Shown here one piece after another: positions 43,105-51,195 of a DNA stretch of 64,000 bases. The notes beneath the pieces are model-generated. The model was given only the letters and a program-made list of their open reading frames with translations. It was not told where the DNA came from and did not search any database. The position numbers were made by a program, and so were the translations under genes. The DNA is from Amphritea japonica ATCC BAA-1530 (lineage in GTDB: Bacteria; Pseudomonadota; Gammaproteobacteria; Pseudomonadales; Balneatricaceae). Location: contig NZ_AP014545.1 of assembly GCF_016592435.1 (NCBI RefSeq), positions 1,302,001-1,366,000 on the forward strand, written 5' to 3'. Positions within the stretch are counted from its first letter, which is position 1. Each line of letters starts with the position of its first letter.

Positions 43105-43310
43105 GATACAAAAAAAGCCTCGCGAATGCGAGGCTTTTTGCTATCTGGTTGAGGCAGATGAGAACTGACAGTTCGAGCCGAGCGAAGCGAGACAACATTG
43201 GAGCTTGCGACGATGGCCCGTAGGGGAATAATCTGACTAGTCCTACCAGATACAAAAAAGCCTCGCGAATGCGGGGCTTTTTGCTATCTGGTTGAGGCAG
43301 ATGGGAACTG
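43086..43310 (+). repeat. Direct duplication of tRNA 3' end plus terminator (82 bp, two copies)
   Basis: Copy 1 is 43086-43167 and copy 2 is 43230-43310, offset by 144 bp. Each holds the last 19 bases of the tRNA gene (AATCTGACTAGTCCTACCA), the terminator hairpin and the following segment up to GAACTG. Copy 2 lacks one A in the A-run and has a G-for-A change in the terminator stem. The 62 bp between the copies do not form a second tRNA. Confidence 0.85.
43117..43139 (+). terminator. Intrinsic terminator of tRNA-Val
   Basis: GCCTCGC-GAAT-GCGAGGC is followed by five T. A second, slightly weakened copy (GCGGGGC right arm) lies at 43260-43282 as part of the duplication. Confidence 0.93.
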
Positions 43311-43360
43311 CTATGGTCATATTCAATATGTCACTACAAGCTGACTTTAACGACAGCCGC

Positions 43361-44164
43361 TTAACTCAAGTCTTTGAAATATTGTCCCGGGGGCTTGCCC
43401 AGGGCTTTTTTAAACATTGATACAAAGGCGCTGGGGCTGTGGTAACCCAGATCCAGGGCAACATTGATCACTGAATCACCTTTGCCTAATCGGTTTACTG
43501 CTTCGTGTAGCAGCAGCTGCTTACGCCATTGCTGAAAGCTCATCCCGGTCTCTTTGATAAACAGCCTGCTAACGGTGCGCTCGCTGGCTCCGACCAACGC
43601 TGACCAGTGAGCCAGACCGGTCCCTGTTTCTGGCTGTTTAATCATGCCCTGCATAATGCGGCGTAGTCGCCGATCGGATGCGCCGGGCAGATGAAGAAGA
43701 GAAGGTTTTAGGGCCTGTAGTTCATCCAAAATCACGTGGCAGACCCGGCTGGCTGGACTGTTATCGGCATAGTCTTCGCCAAAATCGGCAACTTTCAGAA
43801 TCAGTTCTCTTAGCAATGATGATACCTCCACCACACTACACTCTGTCGGAAAACGGTGCAGATATGCGGGGTCGATAAACAGGTGACGGATCTCTGAACT
43901 AATCTCCGGACTGACTGAGTGATGGATACCTGCAGGTATCCATACTGCTTGCGATGGCGGTACAACCCAGCTGCCTGCATCGGTAAATACTTTGATAACG
44001 CCGGTTGATGCGTAAGCAAGCTGACCTCTGGGGTGGATGTGAAAATCCCATTCCAGTTCTGAAATAATCAGGCTCTGTAAACCGAGAATGGGTAACGCGG
44101 CGTCTATTTTATAACCCAGGGTCGAGCGATAGCGTTTGCGAAGTGATGTGGCGTTATCTGTCAT
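43361..44164 (-). CDS. AraC-family regulator with cupin N-terminus
   Basis: This 267-residue regulator has an N-terminal cupin sensor (residues about 25-110, 'LEWDFHIHPRGQLAYASTGVIKVFTDAGSWVVPPSQAVWIPAGIHH' region) and a C-terminal double HTH ('WSALVGASERTVSRLFIKETGMSFQQW' and 'VINVALDLGYHSPSAFVSMFKKALGKPPGQYF'). It is divergent from a DASS-type transporter gene with a pair of direct repeats between them, the usual mark of a dedicated regulator of that transporter. The start ATG is 97 nt from the transporter start. Its effector is unknown. Confidence 0.92.
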   Translation of the reverse strand: MTDNATSLRKRYRSTLGYKIDAALPILGLQSLIISELEWDFHIHPRGQLAYASTGVIKVFTDAGSWVVPPSQAVWIPAGIHHSVSPEISSEIRHLFIDPAYLHRFPTECSVVEVSSLLRELILKVADFGEDYADNSPASRVCHVILDELQALKPSLLHLPGASDRRLRRIMQGMIKQPETGTGLAHWSALVGASERTVSRLFIKETGMSFQQWRKQLLLHEAVNRLGKGDSVINVALDLGYHSPSAFVSMFKKALGKPPGQYFKDLS

Positions 44165-44177
44165 GATGTCCGAAATT

Positions 44178-44217
44178 AAACATTAATTGGCATATTATCG
44201 ACTTAAAACATAATTGG
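44178..44217. promoter_or_regulatory. Direct repeats between araC-type gene and transporter
   Basis: AAACATTAATTGG (44178-44190) and AAACATAATTGG (44206-44217) are direct repeats 28 bp apart in the divergent promoter. Tandem half-sites of this kind are typical AraC-family binding sites. Confidence 0.5.
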
Positions 44218-44261
44218 GTTTTGGCACAATAGCCAGTATCAATTTCGTTTGAGCACCTGCT

Positions 44262-45647
44262 ATGAAGATTCAACTTGATCGTTCCCAGTGGTTGGCCCTG
44301 TTTTTAATTCCATCCCTGTCCTCTTTGCTACTGTTCAGTCCGGCGGTGGCGGTACTGAATGAACAACAATTGTATTCTGCGTTGTTAATTATTGGCGGTA
44401 TGGTTTTGTTTGCTACCGGTGCACTGCCTGAATTTGTGTCGGCAATGGTGGTGTTAGTGCTGGCTATGTTGTTAGCTGTTGCACCAGCTGAGGTTGTTTT
44501 TTCAGGTCTGACTTCAACCGCCTGCTGGTTGGTTATCTCAGGGCTTGTCATGGGGATAGCGATAAAGGAAACCGGCCTGGCTAAACGTATCGCTGACCGG
44601 CTTAGCGGTCATTTTGATAGCAGTTACACAAAGCTGATCAGTGGCATTGTACTAATGGGCATTATGTTGGGTTTTGTTATGCCATCATCGGTAGGGCGGG
44701 TGGTGTTATTTATCCCTATTGCATTAGCCATTGCGAAAAGTTGTGGCTTTGAAAAGGGGAGTAACGGCTATATAGGTGTTTTTCTGGCTGCCGCTTTTGG
44801 TTGTCATCTGCCGACCTTTGCAATACTTACCGCGAACATTCCGAATCTGATCATGATGGGTACCGCTGAAACCATCTATGGCTGGACCCCCATGTTTGGT
44901 GAGTATCTATTGCTGCATTTTCCAGTGCTGGGTATTTTGAAAGGTATACTGTTGATATGGCTTATTCTTAAACTCTTTCCGGATACGCCGGTTCGTTCAG
45001 CAGTGATTTCTGACAGTGGACGGCTAAGTCGCACCGAGCTGCGTCTGATCATCATTATGTTGGGTACACTTGGGTTCTGGGTGACCGATTCAATACACCA
45101 TATTTCATCTGCCTGGATAGGGTTATCTGCGGCCACTATCTTACTGCTGCCCGGTGTCGGTATGGTGTCTCCCAAGAGCTTCAATGAGAATATTAATATC
45201 AGTTCTATTCTTGTTCTAGCCGGCTTGTTAGGTATTGCGAGCCTGATTAATTATAACGAACTCAGCCTGCTGGCGGGTGACAAGGTGCTGGGTTGGCTAC
45301 CTCTGAATCAGGGAGATGATCTGATCAATTTCTTATCGTTGTCACTTACTGCAATGATCACGGGTGTTGTCGCTACGTTGGCGGGGGTATCTGCAACTTT
45401 GAGCCCGTTGGCTGAACAGATCAGTCAGATGACCGGGATGAGCATTGAGGCGGTATTGATGACACAGGTTTTTGGCTTCTCAACAGTGGTGTTCACCTAT
45501 CAATCAGTGCCTTTGATGATGGCGATACCGTTAGCGGGTGTTGAATTAAAACATGTTGCCCGGCTATGCTTGTTTTTAGCGGTGCTGACGGTGCTGCTGT
45601 TATTGCCTTTACACTATCTGTGGTGGCAGTTACTGGGTTGGATCTGA
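44262..45647 (+). CDS. DASS/SLC13-type anion transporter
   Basis: This 461-residue membrane protein has about 11-12 hydrophobic segments and the layout of the divalent anion:sodium symporter / citrate-transporter superfamily. Indicators are 'STACWLVISGLVMGIAIKETGLAKRIADRL', 'MLGFVMPSSVGRVVLFIPIALAIAKSCGF' and the matching second half 'TLAGVSATLSPLAEQISQMTGMS' with 'FSTVVFTYQSVPLMMAIPL'. It probably moves a dicarboxylate, sulfate or organic sulfonate, but the substrate cannot be named. Its regulator is the divergent AraC gene. It ends 11 nt from the convergent regulator of the lig genes. Confidence 0.85.
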   Translation: MKIQLDRSQWLALFLIPSLSSLLLFSPAVAVLNEQQLYSALLIIGGMVLFATGALPEFVSAMVVLVLAMLLAVAPAEVVFSGLTSTACWLVISGLVMGIAIKETGLAKRIADRLSGHFDSSYTKLISGIVLMGIMLGFVMPSSVGRVVLFIPIALAIAKSCGFEKGSNGYIGVFLAAAFGCHLPTFAILTANIPNLIMMGTAETIYGWTPMFGEYLLLHFPVLGILKGILLIWLILKLFPDTPVRSAVISDSGRLSRTELRLIIIMLGTLGFWVTDSIHHISSAWIGLSAATILLLPGVGMVSPKSFNENINISSILVLAGLLGIASLINYNELSLLAGDKVLGWLPLNQGDDLINFLSLSLTAMITGVVATLAGVSATLSPLAEQISQMTGMSIEAVLMTQVFGFSTVVFTYQSVPLMMAIPLAGVELKHVARLCLFLAVLTVLLLLPLHYLWWQLLGWI

Positions 45648-45658
45648 TGTAAAGGGGG

Positions 45659-46576
45659 TTATGTTTGGCTGTGATCATACTCGTCTAGTCCCTGTTTACT
45701 TAAGGTTGCCTGAGTACGAAACTGCTTAGGTGTCTGGTTAGATAGTCTTTTGAAAAAGCGATTAAAGTAGCCAGGATCATTAAAGCCCAGTTCGTATGCA
45801 ATTTCGCTGATACTCAGTACGGTGTAGATCAGGTGCCGTTTTGCTTCCAGTAATAATCGATCATGGATGAGTTGCAGGGCGCTACGTTGCACCAGCTGTT
45901 GGCACAGATTGTTGAGGTAGGGAGCGGTAATGCCCAACTCTTTGGCGTAGTTTTCCACTTTGCGATGTTCAATGTAATCCCGGTTGATAAGATCAGTATA
46001 ACGATTGAGATACTCGCTTCTTTTATCCTGAAGATTCCCTGAATAGTGGCGTTGAACGGCGTTGCGTTCTAACCAGATTCCTAAAAGTTGAACCAATGAT
46101 CCCAACGCTTCAGAACGGCCGCTGATCATAGGTTGGTTATACTCATATTGGATCAGCTCAAGGATCGATTCTAATTGGGGCTGCTCTCGGCGTACCGTCA
46201 TAATCAGGGTGGATTTAATGACGGATTGTTCTTGCTTAACTGCTTGTTCGACTTTATCCAGCAGAGGGTTAGCAATGGATAATACATAGCCTGAAACGTC
46301 TTCTGACCAGAGAAAATCATGCACGCACATCTCTGATATCAAGATGATACAGGGGCCTTTTATTGTGGTTGGATCACCATCCAGATTCGCTTCGCCACTG
46401 CCGCTTTTCAGATAGAAGATCTGACTCAGACCATGATGTCGATGGGGCCGAATACTAAACTGATGTACTCGGCTGCGGGTGATAAGGGATTCGCAATGTA
46501 GCAGGTCGGGAGTGACTTGCTGCTCATGCTCACCATAAAACTGAATTGTAGGTATAAGTTTCTTTTCTATAGCCAT
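45659..46576 (-). CDS. AraC-family regulator, likely of ligAB
   Basis: This 305-residue regulator has an N-terminal cupin ('FSIRPHRHHGLSQIFYLKSGSGEANLDGDPTTIKGPCIILI' region, residues about 40-90) and a C-terminal AraC HTH pair ('ENYAKELGITAPYLNNLCQQLVQRSALQLIHDRLLLEAKRHL', 'ISEIAYELGFNDPGYFNRFFKRLSNQTPKQF'). It is divergent from ligA and clearly related in size and motifs to the regulator next to pobA (59283). AraC proteins of this type control 4-hydroxybenzoate and protocatechuate genes in Pseudomonas and relatives. Activation of ligAB is inferred from position and from a motif shared by both promoters. Confidence 0.9.
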   Translation of the reverse strand: MAIEKKLIPTIQFYGEHEQQVTPDLLHCESLITRSRVHQFSIRPHRHHGLSQIFYLKSGSGEANLDGDPTTIKGPCIILISEMCVHDFLWSEDVSGYVLSIANPLLDKVEQAVKQEQSVIKSTLIMTVRREQPQLESILELIQYEYNQPMISGRSEALGSLVQLLGIWLERNAVQRHYSGNLQDKRSEYLNRYTDLINRDYIEHRKVENYAKELGITAPYLNNLCQQLVQRSALQLIHDRLLLEAKRHLIYTVLSISEIAYELGFNDPGYFNRFFKRLSNQTPKQFRTQATLSKQGLDEYDHSQT

Positions 46577-46599
46577 TAGTTTTCTATTCTATATTCGAA

Positions 46600-46659
46600 A
46601 AGTACAATTAATTTATCATTTAGTGACTTATTTGTGCAGTTGTATTTGTTAAAAATACA
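46600..46659. promoter_or_regulatory. AraC-site candidate and inverted repeat upstream of ligA
   Basis: AAAAGTACAA (46600-46609) also occurs upstream of the paralogous AraC gene by pobA (60243-60252). A perfect inverted repeat TGTATTT-N5-AAATACA (46641-46659) lies 67 nt before ligA. Either could bind the divergent regulator. Confidence 0.4.
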
Positions 46660-46725
46660 TAAACAGAATGCGGCGAGAGTTATTCGCTAAACTTTAAATA
46701 AGCACAAAAACAAAAGGGCATCAGC

Positions 46726-47127
46726 ATGGTTTGGAAAAAGCATGATTACGACGATATCCCAGGCACTTATGTGTTCGACGGTGAGCGAGCACACAGCTCT
46801 TACGCTTTAAATAAGCTATTTTACTCATTTAATAAGGCCCAGTGCCGTGATGAGTTTAATGCGGATCCTGCTGCTTATTGCGATAAATTTGGTCTGAATG
46901 CCGAGCAGAAAAAATTAGTGGTCGAACAGCAGTTCCTAAATATCTTGCGCGCCGGTACTAATATTTACTATATGGCTAAGTTTTGTATTCCTCGAGGCGT
47001 ATCGGTGCAAGATGCTGGAGCCGCTTTTCAAGGCATTTCTGGTGATGAATTTAAAGAAAACCTGTTAAAGAAACGTGAAGGTCTGGAGCAACGCTTAGAG
47101 CGTGAAGGGGGTTATTGGAATGGCTAA
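46726..47127 (+). CDS. ligA: Protocatechuate 4,5-dioxygenase alpha subunit
   Basis: This 133-residue small subunit of the extradiol enzyme caps the active site of the catalytic beta subunit. The mostly helical LigA fold is visible in 'IPGTYVFDGERAHSSYALNKLFYSFNKAQCRDEFNADPAAYCDKFGLNAEQKKLV' (residues about 8-62) and 'NIYYMAKFCIPRGVSVQDAGA'. AAAAGGGCATCAGC precedes the start. It overlaps ligB by 8 bp, so the two subunits are made in step. Length is in the family range. Confidence 0.97.
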   Translation: MVWKKHDYDDIPGTYVFDGERAHSSYALNKLFYSFNKAQCRDEFNADPAAYCDKFGLNAEQKKLVVEQQFLNILRAGTNIYYMAKFCIPRGVSVQDAGAAFQGISGDEFKENLLKKREGLEQRLEREGGYWNG

Positions 47128-47965
47128 AATTATCGGTGGCGTAACCACTTCTCACATTCCCGCTGTGGGTAATGCTATTTCTGAGGGCCTTACCCAGGAA
47201 CACTACTGGAAACGATTTTTCGATGGCTATCAGCCTGTTAAGGATTGGCTGGCGGATAAAAAGCCCGATGTCATTATCGTTGTCTATAACGATCATGGTC
47301 TGAACTTTTTTCTGGATAAAGTACCTACTTTTGCCATAGGTTGCGCAGATGAGTATCAAAACGCTGATGAGGGCTGGGGTTTAAAACCTACATCACCTTT
47401 TGCCGGTGACGCGGAGTTTTCATGGCATTTGGCTGAGTCTTTGATTAACCAAGAGTTCGATATGTGTACCTGCCAAGAAATGCTGGTAGATCACGGCTTT
47501 GTTAATCCTATGCGGGTTCTGTTTGGTGACCATGAAGTATGGCCGGTTAAAACTGTTCCCTTGGTTGTGAATACGGTACAGCATCCGCTACCTAGTGCCG
47601 AACGCTGCTATAAATTGGGTCAGGCACTCAAAAAAGCGATTGAATCTTACCCTGAAGATTTAAATGTAGTGGTTGCCGGTACCGGTGGCATGTCACACCA
47701 GTTACAAGGCGAGAGAGCCGGTATTATCGACGTTGACTATGACTTGGCTACGATGGAAAGCATCATCAATGATCCTTCCTGGTTTTATAAGCAGAGCAAT
47801 GCTGAAATTATTGAGAAAGCCGGTACTGAAGGGATCGAAACGATTATGTGGTTGGTTATGCGTGGCGCCTTGGTCGACAAGGTTAATTGCTTGCATAAGC
47901 ACTACCATGCACCGATCTCAAATACGGGTGCGGGTGTTTTGCTGTTGACGGATGGCACAGATTAA
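47120..47965 (+). CDS. ligB: Protocatechuate 4,5-dioxygenase beta subunit (catalytic)
   Basis: This 281-residue Fe(II) extradiol dioxygenase opens protocatechuate between C4 and C5, giving 4-carboxy-2-hydroxymuconate-6-semialdehyde. The metal and catalytic residues of the LigB class are visible: His12 ('TTSHIPAVGNA'), His59 in 'VVYNDHGLNFF', the catalytic-type His in 'GTGGMSHQLQGERAG', and the glutamate region 'NAEIIEKAGTEGIETIMWL'. The start MAKIIGGV was chosen over one six codons upstream because homologues begin here. It forms a heterodimer with LigA, encoded in overlap. A terminator follows at 47990. Confidence 0.97.
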   Translation: MAKIIGGVTTSHIPAVGNAISEGLTQEHYWKRFFDGYQPVKDWLADKKPDVIIVVYNDHGLNFFLDKVPTFAIGCADEYQNADEGWGLKPTSPFAGDAEFSWHLAESLINQEFDMCTCQEMLVDHGFVNPMRVLFGDHEVWPVKTVPLVVNTVQHPLPSAERCYKLGQALKKAIESYPEDLNVVVAGTGGMSHQLQGERAGIIDVDYDLATMESIINDPSWFYKQSNAEIIEKAGTEGIETIMWLVMRGALVDKVNCLHKHYHAPISNTGAGVLLLTDGTD

Positions 47966-47989
47966 TTTGAATTATTGCTCATATTAATT

Positions 47990-48015
47990 GCCTCTGTTAA
48001 TACAGGGGCTTTTTT
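47990..48015 (+). terminator. Intrinsic terminator after ligAB
   Basis: GCCTCTGT-TAAT-ACAGGGGC (one G-T pair) is followed by six T, 25 nt after the ligB stop. The next gene starts 48 nt later. Confidence 0.88.
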
Positions 48016-48063
48016 ATGTGCTGCGTTTTGACTGTATGGGACAAGCTAAGTGTTGGATTAAAA

Positions 48064-48447
48064 ATGGGTAACTGGCTGAAAAAAATAATGACCTGGTTTT
48101 CTGAACCGGCAGGGCCTGTAGTGAGATTCATATTTATCGATGTTGGCTATCACAGTTACTCATTGGCGGCCGCTCTGAAGGAACGGGATGATTGTGAGCT
48201 GGTTGCTTTTATCGATGAAGAACCCTGGAATCATCTGACCGAGTTGCTGGCTGTGAAGCTATACTATCCAAGTGAGTTAGTTGCCCTATGTGAGAAACAC
48301 CAGGTACATAGGGTTATCGGTTTTGATGGGATGGGGTGGTCGATCGATGAGCAAACTCAAAGGCGATTAAAAAACCTTAAAGTCAACGTTATTACTCTGC
48401 CGAGCACAACAGCTTCTGCGCAGGCACTTGCAATAGTCTCGGGTTAG
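48064..48447 (+). CDS. Hypothetical Rossmann-like protein
   Basis: This 127-residue protein begins with a short amphipathic/hydrophobic helix ('MGNWLKKIMTWF') and then a nucleotide-binding-type alternating fold: 'VVRFIFIDVGYHSYSLAAALKERDDCELVAFIDEEPWNH', 'LYYPSELVALCEKHQVHRVIGFDG'. This pattern is like the N-terminal CoA/NAD-binding-like domain of sugar epimerases (FlmH/CapD type), but the catalytic domain is absent. The ATG at 48064 was chosen over one 16 codons upstream that falls in the terminator of ligAB. It lies between ligB and the lig operon on the opposite strand. Its role is unknown. Confidence 0.75.
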   Translation: MGNWLKKIMTWFSEPAGPVVRFIFIDVGYHSYSLAAALKERDDCELVAFIDEEPWNHLTELLAVKLYYPSELVALCEKHQVHRVIGFDGMGWSIDEQTQRRLKNLKVNVITLPSTTASAQALAIVSG

Positions 48448-48502
48448 CTAAATAGGTTCTTACTTGAGAGAGCGAGTATTCTCTATTCGAGAAGTTGAGA
48501 TA

Positions 48503-48524
48503 AAAAAGCCTCGAGAGAGGCTTT
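48503..48524. terminator. Terminator between the Rossmann-like gene and ligI
   Basis: AAAGCCTC-GAGA-GAGGCTTT, flanked by A-run and T-run, can stop transcription from both sides. The left A-run gives a T-tract on the minus strand, the right TTTTA one on the plus strand. Confidence 0.85.
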
Positions 48525-48566
48525 TAGCACTTAGACAGGCGATGACTGCTAAGTGAGGGACGCTGT

Positions 48567-49439
48567 TTATTTGCGCCAATACAGGCGCATGGGGTTATCG
48601 ATCAGTAGCTTCTGTTGAAGCTCTACGGAGGGTGCGATCATCGGAATCACATCAACCAGCTTGCCATCATCAGGTACATGAGACTTCATGTTCGGATGAG
48701 GCCAGTCGGTACCCCAAAGGACTCGGTCCGGAAATTTTTCAACCAGGGTTCGTGCGTAAGGTACTACATCGCTGTAATCCGGAGCTTGTTGGGTCAGTCG
48801 CTCAGGGCAACTCACTTTAGTCCAGATATTTTCATTTTCCGCCAATAGGCTAATAAAGCGCTGGAAGTCCTCATGTTCAATGCCATTAGTAACATCCGGA
48901 CGGCCCATATGGTCGACAACGATGGTGGTATCAAGTTGTTTCAGGAAGGGGATAAGCTCTTCTAAATCGGGTGCTTCGAAGTAAACAACGATATGCCAGT
49001 CCAGCTTCTTAATTTTTTCAGCAACACACAGGAAAATCTCTTTAGGCGTGCTATCGACAAGGCGTTTCACAAAGTTAAAACGCACCGCCCTAACACCCGC
49101 ATCATGCAATACTTGTAGCTCTTGCATTGTGATAGCCGGATCTACAACAGCAACGCCCCGAGCAAGATCTCCTGCTGTTTCAAGCGCATCAATCAATGCT
49201 GCATTGTCGGTACCATGGCAGGATGCCTGGACAATAACATTACGAGCAAAACCCAGATGATCGCGCAGTGCAAAAAGTTGATCTTTAGATGCATCACAAG
49301 GGGTGTATTTACGCTTCGGATGGTAGGGGAATTTATCTGCTGGACCAAATACGTGGCAGTGAGCGTCAACGGCACCAGCAGGCGCCTTAAACTCGGGTTT
49401 GCTCGGGTTAGCATGGAATGGAAGGTAATCAGCGTCCAT
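48567..49439 (-). CDS. ligI: 2-pyrone-4,6-dicarboxylate hydrolase
   Basis: This 290-residue amidohydrolase opens the PDC lactone to 4-oxalomesaconate in the protocatechuate 4,5-cleavage pathway. The metal-type motif 'VDAHCHVFGPADKFPYHP', the loop 'VDHMGRPDV' and the catalytic aspartate region 'LWGTDWPHPNMK' match LigI. It is the last gene of a minus-strand operon ligJ-ligK-tautomerase-ligI, 15 nt after the tautomerase. Substrate assignment is supported both by the motifs and by the complete pathway around it. Confidence 0.94.
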   Translation of the reverse strand: MDADYLPFHANPSKPEFKAPAGAVDAHCHVFGPADKFPYHPKRKYTPCDASKDQLFALRDHLGFARNVIVQASCHGTDNAALIDALETAGDLARGVAVVDPAITMQELQVLHDAGVRAVRFNFVKRLVDSTPKEIFLCVAEKIKKLDWHIVVYFEAPDLEELIPFLKQLDTTIVVDHMGRPDVTNGIEHEDFQRFISLLAENENIWTKVSCPERLTQQAPDYSDVVPYARTLVEKFPDRVLWGTDWPHPNMKSHVPDDGKLVDVIPMIAPSVELQQKLLIDNPMRLYWRK

Positions 49440-49454
49440 AGTTTTTCCTATTTA

Positions 49455-50513
49455 TCAGTCGGCGAATATTTCGCCATCAAACAGTTTACGCGCAGTTCTC
49501 AGGATTGCAGCATTTTCAGCATGACCCTGATCATTCATCGTCAGAATGACTGTCATCTCGCCGATGGGATGTTCCACTGGCATAGTTTTATTCTTTCCTT
49601 CGGGGATCTCTGCAAGTTGATGTGCAGGCGAATCCGGTAACGCACAGGCAGTTGCTACGCTGACCGCACCTAGTACTCCGATAGATGCATGGCATCGGTG
49701 TGGAATGAAGGTGCGTGTCGAGATACAGCCGCCGTTGGTTGCTCTACTGACCATGGTCATTTTAGGAACAGACTTATGAGTTACATCGCCGAGATTCATC
49801 ATCGGGCCTGCTTGCAGGCGAATGGATTCCAATCGGGATTTCAGTGACTCATTCTGTTCCAGTTGTTTACGATTTTCAGTGCCGGTTATACCCATGGCTT
49901 CAGCAGTCATGACCACTACGGGCATACCGTTGTCTATGCAGGTCAGTGCGACGCCATCGATGATATCAACCGGATTTCCAGTGGGTAGTAATGCGCCGCA
50001 ACTGGAACCTGCGGTATCCTGAAAGCTAACCGGTATAGCACTTGCGGTGCCAGGTACGCCGTCGATCCGGGCATTGCCACTGTAGCTGATAGTACCGTTA
50101 GGCGTATGTACCTGCTCGATGGCAATTTGTCCGGTGTTTTCCATATAGATGGTGACTGGTGTGATGTCTGGGTGGGCCGATATTAAGCCACGTTCAATAG
50201 CAAAGGGCCCCACGCCAGCAAGAATATTACCGCAGTTCTGAGCATCGCTTACGATCGCTTGATCGACAAAAACTTGCAGGAACAAATAGTCTACGTCTAC
50301 ACCTTTACGCGTTGATTTCTGAACCACTGCTACTTTTGAGGTCAAAGGGTCTGCGCCACCAATACCGTTGATCTGACGCGGATCAGGTGAACCCATGATG
50401 CTAAGTAGAAACTGGTCTCGCAAAGCGGTATCGACTGGCAGATCCTCTGCGAGGAAATAAGCACCTTTGGAGGTGCCTCCCCGCATCATCATGCAACGGG
50501 CAGAATCAGACAT
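49455..50513 (-). CDS. 4-oxalomesaconate tautomerase (PrpF family)
   Basis: This 352-residue PrpF/DAP-epimerase-fold protein starts '[26 protein letters not shown]' and holds the typical '[17 protein letters not shown]', '[20 protein letters not shown]' and '[16 protein letters not shown]' segments, with the catalytic cysteine/lysine region. In this context it isomerises keto and enol forms of 4-oxalomesaconate before hydration, as GalD and LigU do. PrpF proteins also serve in aconitate isomerisation, but the operon leaves little doubt. It overlaps the ligK gene by 8 bp. Confidence 0.9.
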   Translation of the reverse strand: MSDSARCMMMRGGTSKGAYFLAEDLPVDTALRDQFLLSIMGSPDPRQINGIGGADPLTSKVAVVQKSTRKGVDVDYLFLQVFVDQAIVSDAQNCGNILAGVGPFAIERGLISAHPDITPVTIYMENTGQIAIEQVHTPNGTISYSGNARIDGVPGTASAIPVSFQDTAGSSCGALLPTGNPVDIIDGVALTCIDNGMPVVVMTAEAMGITGTENRKQLEQNESLKSRLESIRLQAGPMMNLGDVTHKSVPKMTMVSRATNGGCISTRTFIPHRCHASIGVLGAVSVATACALPDSPAHQLAEIPEGKNKTMPVEHPIGEMTVILTMNDQGHAENAAILRTARKLFDGEIFAD

Positions 50514-51183
50514 ACTTAAGGCCTTTTTCTTTCAGACGTGGGCGCATGTTGTAGATATCCAGCCCCAGCTCGCCGTTGGCCATACGAATCCGTTTAGCCT
50601 CTTCCCGTTCTTCACGGGCATGGGCTTCAGCCAGAACTTCTTCAGCTTCTTCTCGGCGGACTGCAACAACGCCGTCATCATCAGCGATGATAATATCACC
50701 GGGATTGATTATCTCGTCGGCACAGGACATCGGGATATTGACCGAGCCTAGCGTTTCTTTAATTGTTCCCTGAGCAAAAACATGCTTTGCCCAAACTGGA
50801 AAATTCATCTGTCGTAAGTCTCGGGTATCCCGTACGCCGGCATCAATGATCAGACCTGCGACGCCACGCGACTGAGCAGAAGTCGCCAGCAGGTCACCAA
50901 AAAAACCAAAGTTAGAAGGTGAGGTAGGAGCGAACACCATAATGTCACCCTTTTGGCATTGTTCTATGGCGACATGCATCATCCAGTTATCACCTGCCGC
51001 CCCTGAGATGGTAATTGCGGAACCTGCGATGGTGACATCCTGCTGAATGGGACGCAGATGATCCGCCAATAACCCCCGGCGGCCCTGAGCCTCATGAATA
51101 GTGGCGACACCACATTTGCCCAACGCTGCAATAATCTCCGAATCAGCCCGTTTAATTTGCTGTACAACTACATTCTCTTGCAT
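50506..51183 (-). CDS. ligK: 4-carboxy-4-hydroxy-2-oxoadipate aldolase / oxaloacetate decarboxylase
   Basis: This 225-residue RraA-fold class II aldolase splits 4-carboxy-4-hydroxy-2-oxoadipate into pyruvate and oxaloacetate, the last step of the pathway. Key segments are '[20 protein letters not shown]', the metal/substrate loop '[14 protein letters not shown]' (Arg and Asp), and '[23 protein letters not shown]'. It lies between ligJ (12 nt upstream) and the tautomerase (8-bp overlap). Length matches LigK/GalC. Confidence 0.95.
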   Translation of the reverse strand: MQENVVVQQIKRADSEIIAALGKCGVATIHEAQGRRGLLADHLRPIQQDVTIAGSAITISGAAGDNWMMHVAIEQCQKGDIMVFAPTSPSNFGFFGDLLATSAQSRGVAGLIIDAGVRDTRDLRQMNFPVWAKHVFAQGTIKETLGSVNIPMSCADEIINPGDIIIADDDGVVAVRREEAEEVLAEAHAREEREEAKRIRMANGELGLDIYNMRPRLKEKGLKYV

Positions 51184-51195
51184 CGGGGAGCTCCT

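Noticed and set aside
43001-43255. 84-codon frame on the minus strand across the tRNA and its duplicated end
   Set aside because: It is antisense to the tRNA and terminator; the 'FELTTPCMSSKCSNQLSYSP' text is the usual artefact of translating a tRNA region.
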